Below, piece after piece: positions 32,793-41,164 of a stretch of 64,000 nt of DNA. This DNA comes from JAGXSE01 sp040757295 (GTDB lineage Bacteria; Bacillota; PH28-bin88): NCBI GenBank assembly GCA_040757295.1, contig JBFLXH010000008.1, positions 1-64,000 on the forward strand, given 5' to 3'. A program made the position numbers and the translations under genes. Each line of letters opens with the position of its first letter. The stretch's first letter is position 1. The notes under the pieces are model-generated. The model had not been told where the DNA came from and did not search any database. It worked only from the letters and a program-made list of their open reading frames with translations.

Positions 32793-34871
32793 TTACTGAA
32801 CTATGTGGGATAAGTTAGCGATGCCGCCAATGTAGTCAGCAATCAGCTTGAGCAAGGCCAGGCGGTTAGAGCGGACCCTCTCATCATCGACCATGACAAT
32901 CAAACCGGCAAAGAAATTGTCAATGGGCTGCCGGAGCGAGGCGATAAGGCGCAAAGCGCCAAGATAGTCCCGAACCGCCAACCGTTGATCCGCTTCCTGT
33001 TTGACAGCAAGAAAACTTTGGTAAAGCTCCGACTCTGCCCTTTCGGAAAAAGCGCCCGGATCCACCCCTTTCACAGTAGCCTTGCCAGCCAAGTTTGCTG
33101 CCCGGGTAAAAGCAGTCAGGAGAGCGGCAAAATCCTCCTCTTCCCTGAAAGCCTGCAAGGCCGCACAGCGGCGGTAAACATCAGTGGGATTATCCCCGCC
33201 TCCTTCCAAGACTGACTTCACTACATCAAACTTAAAACCTTTTTCCTCCATAATGGCCTCAATCCGCTGGCGGAAGAAGGCCATTACCTCTGCCAAAACC
33301 TCTTCAGCCGAGAATTTTAACTCGGACTCATCGCCATAGGCCTGGTAGGAGGCCTTAATCAGCTCCATTAAGGACAGGTCGCTTTCAATCTTCAAGAGAA
33401 TATGGCAAATGCCAAGGGCCTGCCGCCTTAACGCGTAGGGGTCCTGGGAGCCGGTAGGCTGCAGCCCAACAGCAAAACAGCCGACAATGTTGTCAATCTT
33501 ATCCGCAACCGCCACCACAATTCCCACCGGGGTGTCCGGCAGCTCGTCACCGGCAAAGCGGGGCTGGTAGTGTTCTCTGATGCCCCGGCACACGGCTTCT
33601 GATTCACCGGCATGGGCAGCGTAATAGGAACCCATAATGCCCTGCAGTTCCGGAAACTCATAGACCATGCCCGTTACCAGGTCTGCTTTGGCCAGACGGG
33701 CACAGCGAAGGGCATCAGCCCTGGCTCTTTCCGGCAGCTCCATTTGTTCCGCCAGGAAACGGGATAGGCCTTCCAATCTTTCCATTTTTTGGTACATTGT
33801 CCCCAGGCGAGCTTGAAACACGATGGGCTTTAACCGTTCCACCTTAACTTCCAAGGGCTCTTTCAGGTCTTCTTGGTAGAAGAAGCTGGCATCAGCCAAT
33901 CTAGCCCGCAGAACCTTTTCATTGCCGCTGGCGACAGTGGCCAATTGGTGATCATTTCCGTCTCTAACGGTAATAAACTTGGGCAAAAGCCGGCCATCCT
34001 TGCCGTAAACCGGAAAATAGCGCTGGTGCTCCCGCATGGGGGTAATCACTACCTCTTCAGGGAGTTCCAGAAACTCAGGCTGAATGTTGCCACAGAGAGC
34101 GGTAGGCCATTCCAAGAGGAAGGTCACTTCCGTCAGCAGTTCCTCATCTTCCTTTACCCATCCATTCTCCCGGGCTGCCAGTTGGGTAATTTGCCGCCAG
34201 ACTTCCTGCCGGCGCTCTGCCTGATCTACCATCACATAGTTGTCGGCCAGCACCTGCCGGTAGTCCTCAGGTTTTGCCAGGGTACACTCTTGCCGTCCCA
34301 AGAAGCGATGGCCCCTGGTTATCCGGCCGGACTTAACACCGCCGATGTCAATTTTTACTTCTTCTTCGCCGTAAAGGGCCACCAGCCACCGGATGGGCCG
34401 GGCAAACCGCATTTCCAGGTAGCCCCAGCGCATTGGCTTGGGGAAACTGAGGGAGTGCACCAGGTATTCCAGAAATTCAGGCAGGACTTCCCGGACAGGC
34501 CGCCCCGCCTGGCGGCGCACAGCAAAGACATAGGAGCCGCCGGCGGTCTCTCTCACCTGCAGGTCCTCCACCCTGACCCCTTGTCCCCGGGCAAATCCCT
34601 CGGCGGCTTTGGTTGGCTTTCCTTCTGCGTCAAAGGCAACCTTGACGGCAGGGCCTTTTACTTCTTCGGCAATGTCTGCCTGGCGTTCAGCCAGTTTTTC
34701 CACCTTCAAGGCCAGGCGGCGGGGAGTCCCCCAGACCAGGAGGCTCTGGCAATTAAGGCGCCTGGAAGCCAATCCCGTTTCAGCAAGGTTTTTTAATTGC
34801 TCCAAGGCAGGAGGCATGAACCTGGCTGGAATCTCCTCCGTACCAATCTCAAAAAGCAGGTCTTGGGCCAT
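32793..34871 (-). CDS. Glycine--tRNA ligase beta subunit
   Basis: Beta chain of the bacterial alpha2-beta2 glycyl-tRNA synthetase. 692 aa, normal length. N-terminal DLLFEIGTEEIPARF signature, central HD-like/tRNA-binding region with DPYALRRQALGI, and the C-terminal anticodon-binding domain (DALR type). GGAGG precedes the ATG. It begins 4 bases after glyQ and ends just before a terminator. Controlled with glyQ by the glycine T-box. Confidence 0.97.
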   Translation of the reverse strand: MAQDLLFEIGTEEIPARFMPPALEQLKNLAETGLASRRLNCQSLLVWGTPRRLALKVEKLAERQADIAEEVKGPAVKVAFDAEGKPTKAAEGFARGQGVRVEDLQVRETAGGSYVFAVRRQAGRPVREVLPEFLEYLVHSLSFPKPMRWGYLEMRFARPIRWLVALYGEEEVKIDIGGVKSGRITRGHRFLGRQECTLAKPEDYRQVLADNYVMVDQAERRQEVWRQITQLAARENGWVKEDEELLTEVTFLLEWPTALCGNIQPEFLELPEEVVITPMREHQRYFPVYGKDGRLLPKFITVRDGNDHQLATVASGNEKVLRARLADASFFYQEDLKEPLEVKVERLKPIVFQARLGTMYQKMERLEGLSRFLAEQMELPERARADALRCARLAKADLVTGMVYEFPELQGIMGSYYAAHAGESEAVCRGIREHYQPRFAGDELPDTPVGIVVAVADKIDNIVGCFAVGLQPTGSQDPYALRRQALGICHILLKIESDLSLMELIKASYQAYGDESELKFSAEEVLAEVMAFFRQRIEAIMEEKGFKFDVVKSVLEGGGDNPTDVYRRCAALQAFREEEDFAALLTAFTRAANLAGKATVKGVDPGAFSERAESELYQSFLAVKQEADQRLAVRDYLGALRLIASLRQPIDNFFAGLIVMVDDERVRSNRLALLKLIADYIGGIANLSHIVQ

Positions 34872-34875
34872 ATTT

Positions 34876-35865
34876 TCAAGCCTCCTTTATGTCCATGGAA
34901 TCTTTTGTTCCGGCCGCGCTGGCTTCCGGCACTGCTTTGGCGATGCGGCTCCCCAATCCGGGTTTCTCAAGGAGACCCATTTGCCGCCGTTCGGCGGGGT
35001 CCTTGATCAGGGGAAACTGCAGGTCTTCCCGCTGCTTAATAAAGGCAGCAGCGCACTGGCGAGCCAGGGCCCGTACCCGGTGGATGTACCCGGTGCGCTG
35101 GGTGACACTGATGGCCCCTCTGGCATCCAGAAGGTTAAAGGTATGGGAACATTTCAAGGTATAGTCGTAAGCCGGCTGCACCAAACCATGCTCCAGAATG
35201 CGGAGACATTCTTTTTCATAGGCATCAAACAGGGTGAACAACAACTGGGTGTCGGCAACTTCGAAATTGTAGTGGGAATAATCTACCTCGGCCTGGTGAT
35301 GCACATCACCATAGGTTATGCCATCTACCCAGACAATATCGAAGACACTCTCTTTTTTCTGGATAAACATGGCCAGCCGCTCAATCCCGTAGGTTAATTC
35401 CGCGGAAACCGGCCGGCAGTCAAAACCTCCGCACTGCTGGAAATAGGTGAACTGGGTGACTTCCATACCATCCAGCCATACCTCCCAGCCCAAACCCCAG
35501 GCCCCCAGGGTGGGAGATTCCCAGTTGTCTTCTACGAAGCGAATGTCATGGGCCAGGGGATCAATACCGATATGGCGCAGGCTGTCCAGGTACAATTCCT
35601 GTATATTGTCAGGGGAGGGTTTCATTAAGACCTGGTACTGATAGTAGTGCTGCAGCCGGTTGGGATTTTCCCCGTACCGCCCGTCAGTGGGACGGCGGGA
35701 AGGCTCTACATAGGCTGTGTTCCAGGGTTCTGGCCCCAAGGCCCGCAGAAAAGTAGCCGGCTGCATGGTTCCCGCCCCTTTTTCCGTGTCGTAGGGCTGA
35801 ACGATTATGCAGCCCTGGTCGCCCCAAAACTTATTTAGGGCTAAAATCAGTTCCTGAAAATTCAT
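34876..35865 (-). CDS. Glycine--tRNA ligase alpha subunit
   Basis: Catalytic alpha chain, 329 aa. Class II motifs include WGDQGCIIVQPYD, GAGTMQPATFLRALGPEPW and MEVTQFTYFQQ. Beyond the usual end at about residue 295 there is a ~30-residue Ala/Glu/Lys-rich tail (from GLGSRIAKAV) that looks disordered. AAGGAGG precedes the ATG. First gene of the glyQS operon behind the T-box leader. Confidence 0.97.
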   Translation of the reverse strand: MNFQELILALNKFWGDQGCIIVQPYDTEKGAGTMQPATFLRALGPEPWNTAYVEPSRRPTDGRYGENPNRLQHYYQYQVLMKPSPDNIQELYLDSLRHIGIDPLAHDIRFVEDNWESPTLGAWGLGWEVWLDGMEVTQFTYFQQCGGFDCRPVSAELTYGIERLAMFIQKKESVFDIVWVDGITYGDVHHQAEVDYSHYNFEVADTQLLFTLFDAYEKECLRILEHGLVQPAYDYTLKCSHTFNLLDARGAISVTQRTGYIHRVRALARQCAAAFIKQREDLQFPLIKDPAERRQMGLLEKPGLGSRIAKAVPEASAAGTKDSMDIKEA

Positions 35866-35884
35866 GTCTTGCGCCTCCTTTTAT

Positions 35885-36177
35885 GCCGCTAAAGCAAAAA
35901 CCTCTCGGCTCTGCAGCAAACAGCCACAGGGACGAGAGGTATTCCCGCGGTTCCACCCTGATTGACCGGTCCCTTGACCGGCCCCCTTTAATTCTTGCAA
36001 GGTTTACTCACTGGCCTGTCATCTGCCAGATATCCATCTCACTGACAGCAGGTCCAGTTTTCTTCTTACTGCTCCGGGGCGCCTTCCCAAAAGACCCTCT
36101 TACCGGTTTCCACCTGACCCGGCTCTCTGCTCAAGCTGGCTCCAGTGGTACTATTCCCCATCATTACGGACATTTTT
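35885..36177 (-). promoter_or_regulatory. Glycine T-box riboswitch of glyQS
   Basis: Minus-strand leader. The T-box core AGGGTGGAACCGCGG lies at 35946-35961 and the terminator at 35891-35940 (ACCTCTCG with its complement CGAGAGGT, followed by TTTTTGC). In stem I the sequence GAA-GGC-GCC before CCCGGAG supplies a GGC glycine specifier. It is a conventional single-unit leader and serves as an internal comparison for the doubled aroF leader. Confidence 0.93.
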
Positions 36178-36183
36178 TAATAT

Positions 36184-36212
36184 ACTTTAGCAAATGATGT
36201 CATTCTTGTCAA
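36184..36212 (-). promoter_or_regulatory. glyQS promoter
   Basis: TTGACA (36207-36212), 17-base spacer, TAAAGT (36184-36189) on the minus strand, with TG one base upstream of the -10. Confidence 0.85.
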
Positions 36213-36216
36213 CTAA

Positions 36217-36633
36217 TCAGATTAGTTTTTCCGAGTGCTCAGTCACCTGGCCGCCTTCTTTTTCCACCTCTAGGGTATACTGGTTCATCATGCCAGCCAC
36301 CCCACCCAGCCCGGCCAGGACAGCCAGTTGACTGCTGGCCATTACCCCTAGCAGTCCAAGGGCTCCCACAGTAGCCGGGAATTCAAATACCGTTTCGCCA
36401 TCTTTCTTGATCCGGATTCTGGTAACATTGCCCTTATGCAGGATTTCCTTAAGCTGGGCCGCTACCTTGGATTTCCCTGCCTGCAATCTGTCTTCCCAGT
36501 TGGTATCCCTTTCTTCTAAGCTGACTAGAGCCTGCACCACATCGCCGTTAGCCTTCTCCAAGGCTTCCTTGGCTGCTTTATAGGATACTCCTAAACGCTC
36601 CCGGATTACATCAATTTTTTCCAGTTCCTGCAC
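36217..36633 (-). CDS. DUF4342 protein with UBA-like N-terminus
   Basis: 138 aa. Residues 1-45 resemble a UBA/TS-N three-helix motif (IDVIRERLGVSYKAAKEALEKANGDVVQALV), known from EF-Ts and NAC. The rest is the DUF4342 part with RIKKDGETVFEFPATVGALG and a hydrophobic stretch (about 90-115). The GTG at 36633 is chosen because GGAGGG lies 7 bases upstream; the frame to 36696 lacks one. Function not known. It ends 5 bases before the glyQS promoter, so it is a separate unit. Confidence 0.8.
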   Translation of the reverse strand: MQELEKIDVIRERLGVSYKAAKEALEKANGDVVQALVSLEERDTNWEDRLQAGKSKVAAQLKEILHKGNVTRIRIKKDGETVFEFPATVGALGLLGVMASSQLAVLAGLGGVAGMMNQYTLEVEKEGGQVTEHSEKLI

Positions 36634-36802
36634 CTTAAGTCCCTCCTTTTTGTCTAGTTTAACCTGGGGCTTTTGCGGGTATGCGTTGATACTCACTGGA
36701 CCTTCCCCGTTTGGCGAAAAGAGCTTCTCCTGTCATCATACTATCCGCCAGGCATTTGGGCATAACCTAGAAAAATTTTTATGCCTTGACCAGGCCGAAA
36801 TC

Positions 36803-36811
36803 TGGTACAAT
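36803..36811 (+). promoter_or_regulatory. Extended -10 promoter of yibE/F
   Basis: TGGTACAAT (TG-N-TACAAT) 38 bases before the ATG of the yibE/F gene. TTGACC lies nearby but only 14 bases away, so an extended -10 type is more likely. Confidence 0.45.
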
Positions 36812-36848
36812 GAAAACAAGCTGTTTTATGCACATAGGAGGTACAAGG

Positions 36849-37997
36849 ATGCGGAACTTTATCTTGCTTTTTGCCCTAGCCATTCTGCTGGCAGTTCCCC
36901 TGCCTTTAGATGCCGCCGGGACAGAACAGGACCAGGTTGAACATAATGTGTTGGTCCGGGCCAAAGTTCTAAAGGTTGTCAAGGAGGTCCAGCCCCCCCA
37001 GGGGGATTTCCATTTTGCCGGCGCCCAGCAGGTGACAGTGGAGATTTCAGAGGGACCCTTGAAAGGGAAAATCCTCCAGGTGGAAAACTATCTTTCAGGT
37101 ATCTCAGCGCTGGACATTGATTATTTTCCCGGCGACAGGGTCATCCTTTCTCTGGACCTGGAAAACGGGCAAGTAACTGCGGCCTATCTGGCCGACCTGG
37201 CACGGGACAGTCAATTGCTTTACCTAACAGCCTTTTTTGTATTGCTGCTTCTGGCTATAGGCGGTTTCAAAGGGTTGAAAGCGGTGATTACCTTAGGGAT
37301 TACCGCCATGGGGGTTCTCTATGTGCTGATTCCCGGTCTTTTGAAGGGGCACGACCCGGTTTGGCTGTCCATCCTGGTGGCAGCGGGAGTTACCATCATC
37401 ACTCTCCTGGTAGTAGGTGGGGTAAATCAAAAATCAATTGCAGCCATCCTAGGGACTGTTGGAGGCACTCTGATGGCAGGAATTTGCGCTAAACTGGCGA
37501 TTTCAGCAGGCAGACTTAGCGGTCTGGGCCTGGAGGAAGCACAAATGCTGCAGTATATACCCCAGGAGATTATTTTCAATTATCAAGGGTTGTTGTTTGC
37601 CGCCATGATCATCGGGGCTATAGGGGCCATTATGGATGTGGGTATGTCCATCGCCTCTGCCATCCAGGAAATTTACCTGGCCAACCCCAAGCAGAGCCTG
37701 TGGGACTTATATAAGTCCGGTCTCAACGTAGGGAGGGACATTATCGGCACCATGTCCAACACCCTAATCCTGGCCTATACAGGCAGTACCCTACCTCTAC
37801 TCCTGCTAATTGCCGCCCATGACCAACCCCTGATCAAAATCATAAACCTTGACATGATTGCGTCAGAGGTAGTCAGGGCTTTAGCGGGAAGCATCGGGTT
37901 AATTCTGGCTGTACCTATTACCGCCGCCTGCGCCAGCCTTTTGGTTAGGCGGCAAAAAAAGGCCCGCACCAGCCAGGGAGATTTTTGGTCCGGCTAA
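36849..37997 (+). CDS. YibE/F-like membrane protein
   Basis: 382 aa. N-terminal signal-like segment (MRNFILLFALAILLAVPL), an extracytoplasmic beta-rich part (about 25-120), then about seven membrane spans (from about residue 130 to 370) with GGFKGLKA and MDVGMSIASAIQEI. The YibE/F family is a membrane protein of unknown transport or assembly role. ATG at 36849 has AGGAGGT 6 bases upstream; the open frame begins earlier at 36786 without a site. One of two chromosomal plus-strand genes here; it converges on recO with a 4-base overlap of the stop regions. Confidence 0.85.
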   Translation: MRNFILLFALAILLAVPLPLDAAGTEQDQVEHNVLVRAKVLKVVKEVQPPQGDFHFAGAQQVTVEISEGPLKGKILQVENYLSGISALDIDYFPGDRVILSLDLENGQVTAAYLADLARDSQLLYLTAFFVLLLLAIGGFKGLKAVITLGITAMGVLYVLIPGLLKGHDPVWLSILVAAGVTIITLLVVGGVNQKSIAAILGTVGGTLMAGICAKLAISAGRLSGLGLEEAQMLQYIPQEIIFNYQGLLFAAMIIGAIGAIMDVGMSIASAIQEIYLANPKQSLWDLYKSGLNVGRDIIGTMSNTLILAYTGSTLPLLLLIAAHDQPLIKIINLDMIASEVVRALAGSIGLILAVPITAACASLLVRRQKKARTSQGDFWSG

Positions 37998-38752
37998 GGC
38001 CCAAGGCGTTTGATTTCCATTAAGAACTCACGGGAACGCAGGTTCCGTTCCAGGCGGTATTTAATATAGTTGTGGAGGATTTCGTCCAGTTGGCGGCTCA
38101 CAGGGGCCGTCACTTTTAATCTGGGCAGCATGGCAGGAGGCATGCGTAAAAGCTGCCGCATCACTGCCAGGGAAGCCGGGGAAATGGCAGCAGCGCCGGT
38201 GTCCGCCTCCCAGCAGCGGTAACACAGGAGACCGCCCAACTGATAGCTGAACTTATGCCTGGTATCGCTACCAGGGGTCTCGTGGCAATGAACACAGGTG
38301 GTTGTTTCCGGCCAATATCCTGCCAGGGCCATCATCCGCAGTTCGAACATCAAGGCCACCAGTTCAGGCTCTGCCTCCTCTCCCAAAAGGCGCCAGGAAG
38401 ACAACAAGAGGGAAAAAACCGGCTCATTTTTTTCTTTCTCTGGGAGCATCCCATCGGTAAGATCGGCCATATAGGTGGCATAGGTCATCCGGGTTAGGTC
38501 CTGCCCTAAGGGGTAGAAGGGGTCCCGGACTTCCACCTGGGTCACGGTATCCAAGCTGCGGCCTTCATACATCTGAAAATCGGACAGGGTTAAAGGCTGC
38601 ACCCCACCCCGCAACCGGCTCTTGGGTTTGCGCACACCCTTGACAATAGCCTGCACCTTGCCCCTGGCACGGGTGAAGATGGTCAGCAATTTGTCTGCTT
38701 CCCCATAATCTCTTGACTTCAGCACTACCCCTTCGGAACGGTAGGGTCCCAC
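37994..38752 (-). CDS. DNA repair protein RecO
   Basis: Recombination mediator that loads RecA with RecR. 252 aa. N-terminal OB fold (YRSEGVVLKSRDYGEADKLLTIFT) and a four-cysteine zinc site (CVHCHET...CYRCWE, about residues 153-183). C-terminal helical domain complete. It is separated from era by a 190-base stretch holding an inverted-repeat element, and overlaps the end of yibE/F by 4 bases. Confidence 0.95.
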   Translation of the reverse strand: MGPYRSEGVVLKSRDYGEADKLLTIFTRARGKVQAIVKGVRKPKSRLRGGVQPLTLSDFQMYEGRSLDTVTQVEVRDPFYPLGQDLTRMTYATYMADLTDGMLPEKEKNEPVFSLLLSSWRLLGEEAEPELVALMFELRMMALAGYWPETTTCVHCHETPGSDTRHKFSYQLGGLLCYRCWEADTGAAAISPASLAVMRQLLRMPPAMLPRLKVTAPVSRQLDEILHNYIKYRLERNLRSREFLMEIKRLGP

Positions 38753-38775
38753 CTGTTCTCACCCCAGTTTCTTTC

Positions 38776-38943
38776 AGGAAATCAGAATTCAGGAGTCAGA
38801 ATTCAGAATTCTTGGAGACCAAAAGCCGCTCTCTTATTCTGCCCTGAAAATAAATCGGCACCATTTTCCACCATCTGATGGAGAAGCGAAGTTTCATGAG
38901 CGTCTGCCTCCTGACTCCTGAATCCTGACTACTGACTTCTGCC
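38776..38943. repeat. Imperfect inverted-repeat element between era and recO
   Basis: Left arm made of AGAATTCAGGAGTCAG-type repeats (38787-38822), right arm CTGACTCCTGAATCCTGAC (about 38912-38932). They pair over about 17 of 19 positions, with about 90 bases between. No open frame. It has the form of a small non-autonomous element or intergenic repeat. Confidence 0.55.
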
Positions 38944-38945
38944 CT

Positions 38946-39845
38946 TTACTCATGCACATAACCGAATAAACGCAGGTCCCGGTCCTGCTGGCGCCAGTCC
39001 TTTTTAACCCGCACCCACAGGTCCAGGTAGACCTTGCTGCCCAATAGAGCCTCCATGTCCTGGCGGGCCAGGGAACCGATGGTCTTTAACATATTCCCCT
39101 GCTTGCCGATAATAATGGCTTTCTGGCTATCCCGTTCCACATAGATGCCGGCAGACACGTACACAGTGTTTTCCGGCCGCTGTTCCACCTGTTCAACCAC
39201 CACCGCCAGGGCGTGGGGGACTTCCTCCTTGGTCTGGTAAAGGGCTTTTTCCCGGATTAGCTCTGCCATGAGCAGTCTTTCCGGCTGATCAGTTACCATG
39301 TCCAGGGGGAAGTACCTGGGACCCTCAGGGAGGTACTCCCAGATCAAAGAAACCATCTTCTCGGTGTTTTCTCCCGTTTTCGCCGAAACCGGGATGGTCT
39401 GGGTGAACTCCCGGCGGGAAGTATAGGCCTTAATCAAGGAGATAAGTTGGTCCTTATGTACTTTATCCAATTTGTTGAGAATCAGAAATATGGGGGTATC
39501 AATGCCCTCCAAAGATGCCAAGATGTATTCTTCACCGGCGCCAAACTTGGCGCTGGCGTCCACCACGTAAAGAATCAAGTCCACCTCGGCCAGGGAGCGA
39601 AGCGCAACCTCTCGCATGTATTGGCCCAGTTTATGCTTGGGCTTGTGGATGCCTGGGGTGTCAATAAAGACAACCTGACCCGACGGTCCATTGAGTACTG
39701 CCTGGATTTTATTGCGGGTGGTCTGGGGTTTGTCCGACATAATCGCCACTTTGTGCCCCACCACCTTGTTCAGCAAGGTTGACTTGCCCACATTGGGCCT
39801 GCCGATAATACTGACAAAACCGGAACGGAATACCTCTTCAGTCAT
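38946..39845 (-). CDS. GTPase Era
   Basis: Ribosome-assembly GTPase acting on 16S rRNA and the 30S subunit. About 299 aa. G1 GRPNVGKST, G2 region PQTTRNKI, G3 DTPGIHKPKH, G4 NKLDKV, G5 SAKTG; C-terminal KH domain with IIGKQGNMLKTIG. The start at 39845 follows AAGGAG; the frame to 39932 would overlap cdd. Member of the phoH-yqfF-ybeY-dgkA-cdd-era string. Confidence 0.97.
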   Translation of the reverse strand: MTEEVFRSGFVSIIGRPNVGKSTLLNKVVGHKVAIMSDKPQTTRNKIQAVLNGPSGQVVFIDTPGIHKPKHKLGQYMREVALRSLAEVDLILYVVDASAKFGAGEEYILASLEGIDTPIFLILNKLDKVHKDQLISLIKAYTSRREFTQTIPVSAKTGENTEKMVSLIWEYLPEGPRYFPLDMVTDQPERLLMAELIREKALYQTKEEVPHALAVVVEQVEQRPENTVYVSAGIYVERDSQKAIIIGKQGNMLKTIGSLARQDMEALLGSKVYLDLWVRVKKDWRQQDRDLRLFGYVHE

Positions 39846-39870
39846 ATCTTTCTCCTTACCTGCTTCAAGT

Positions 39871-40281
39871 CTATTTCTTTTCCGGGCTGGGTTCACCCTG
39901 CGCCAGGGAAAAACTGGCCGGCAGCAGTTCAACCACTGTCAGCACCTGGCGCTCCTCCCGGTCATTCCCCATTATTACTTTAATATCGCCGCCGAACTCT
40001 CGTAATACTTGGCGACAAGCGCCGCAGGGCGGGCAAAAGGCATCCCCGCCAGCCGTTACCGCTATGGCGGAAAATTCCCGTTCCCCTTCTGAAACGGCCT
40101 TCACCAAGGCTGCCTGTTCGGCGCAAATGGTCAGGCCGTAGGCAGCGTTTTCCACATTACAGCCTCTATAGACCCGGCCAGATTTAGTCAACAAGGCCGC
40201 TCCGACCATGAACCCGGAATAGGGAGCATAGGCATGCTGGCGAGCCGCACGGGCAGCTGCCAATAGTTCAAGTTCATCCAT
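39871..40281 (-). CDS. Cytidine deaminase
   Basis: Zinc enzyme converting cytidine and deoxycytidine to uridine forms. 136 aa, tetrameric type. Zinc ligands are in TICAEQAA (Cys-Ala-Glu with the proton-shuttling Glu) and PCGACRQVL. YAPYSGFMVGAAL is the N-terminal substrate loop. Located between dgkA and era, the usual Firmicute order. Confidence 0.96.
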   Translation of the reverse strand: MDELELLAAARAARQHAYAPYSGFMVGAALLTKSGRVYRGCNVENAAYGLTICAEQAALVKAVSEGEREFSAIAVTAGGDAFCPPCGACRQVLREFGGDIKVIMGNDREERQVLTVVELLPASFSLAQGEPSPEKK

Positions 40282-40305
40282 AAGTATTATCCTCCTTAAC
40301 CCAAA

Positions 40306-40683
40306 TCAATAGAACCTGCTGATTATTTCCCTAATGGGGCGGCAGAAAACCATCAGTCCCAGCACCACTGCAGTAATTGCCGCTAACAGCACTGCCCCAG
40401 CGGCAATATGCTTGATCCGCCGGGCAAGAGGGTGATAAGTGTTAATTACCAAATCTACAAGAGCCTCTACCGCTGTATTGATCATCTCGCAGATCAGAAC
40501 CAGGGCAATAGCAAAAAGCAGCAAGGCTGTTTCCAGGTGGTTTAAACGGAAAAAGCCTGCTGCTGCCAGCACCACTACTGCCGCGGCCAAATGGACCCGC
40601 ATGTTCTTTTGCGTCCGGACAGCTTCCAGAATACCGTCCCAGGCATCACCAAACCTGTCCGGCAAACCCCTTTGTTTTTTCAT
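40306..40683 (-). CDS. Undecaprenol/diacylglycerol kinase (DgkA family)
   Basis: Small integral membrane kinase, 125 aa, with an N-terminal amphipathic part and three membrane helices. Family motifs: QKNMRVHLAAA, CEMINTAVEALVDL with the catalytic Glu, and IKHIAAGAVLLAA. In Gram-positives this enzyme recycles undecaprenol to its phosphate for wall synthesis. 22 bases between it and cdd. Confidence 0.93.
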   Translation of the reverse strand: MKKQRGLPDRFGDAWDGILEAVRTQKNMRVHLAAAVVVLAAAGFFRLNHLETALLLFAIALVLICEMINTAVEALVDLVINTYHPLARRIKHIAAGAVLLAAITAVVLGLMVFCRPIREIISRFY

Positions 40684-40693
40684 TGGCTATCTC

Positions 40694-41164
40694 CTAGCGG
40701 TGCAAGCCTAGATCAGCCAGGACCGTTTCTTCCGCCTGGCGCATCACTTTAGTTTCCTCGGGATCCTGATGGTCATACCCCAATAGGTGCAGGATGCCAT
40801 GGACAGCCAAAAAACCAATTTCCCGCTCCAGACTGTGACCATACTCTTCGGCCTGCCTGGCTGCCGTCTCCAGGGAAATAATCACATCTCCCAGTAAAAG
40901 CCCTGGCTCAACTCCCAGGATTTCCGGCTCTTCTTCACCAGTTTCTTGCATGGCAAAGGAAAGCACATCTGTTGGAGCATCGACACCCCGGTATTCAAGA
41001 TTCAAGCGTTGAATTTCCTGATCATCCACCAAGACCAGGCTTACTTCTGCTTCCAAAGAGACCCTTGCCAAACGCAAGACAAGGTTGGCTACTCTTTCCA
41101 GCAGCTCTTCCATTTGCGGAGAAAAGGCAACTTTATCCTGCAGATTTTGCACGAATAGCGACAT
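40694..41164 (-). CDS. Endoribonuclease YbeY (rRNA maturation)
   Basis: 156 aa. The zinc triad is in HGILHLLGYDHQ (H-x3-H-x5-H). Upstream TDVLSFAM is the second conserved block. It acts in 16S rRNA 3'-end maturation and ribosome quality control. The 5' end overlaps the yqfF gene by 32 bases, suggesting translational coupling. Confidence 0.96.
   Translation of the reverse strand: MSLFVQNLQDKVAFSPQMEELLERVANLVLRLARVSLEAEVSLVLVDDQEIQRLNLEYRGVDAPTDVLSFAMQETGEEEPEILGVEPGLLLGDVIISLETAARQAEEYGHSLEREIGFLAVHGILHLLGYDHQDPEETKVMRQAEETVLADLGLHR

Noticed and set aside
33873..34796. Plus-strand frame of 307 codons opposite glyS
   Set aside because: Shadow of glyS, which has all family motifs.
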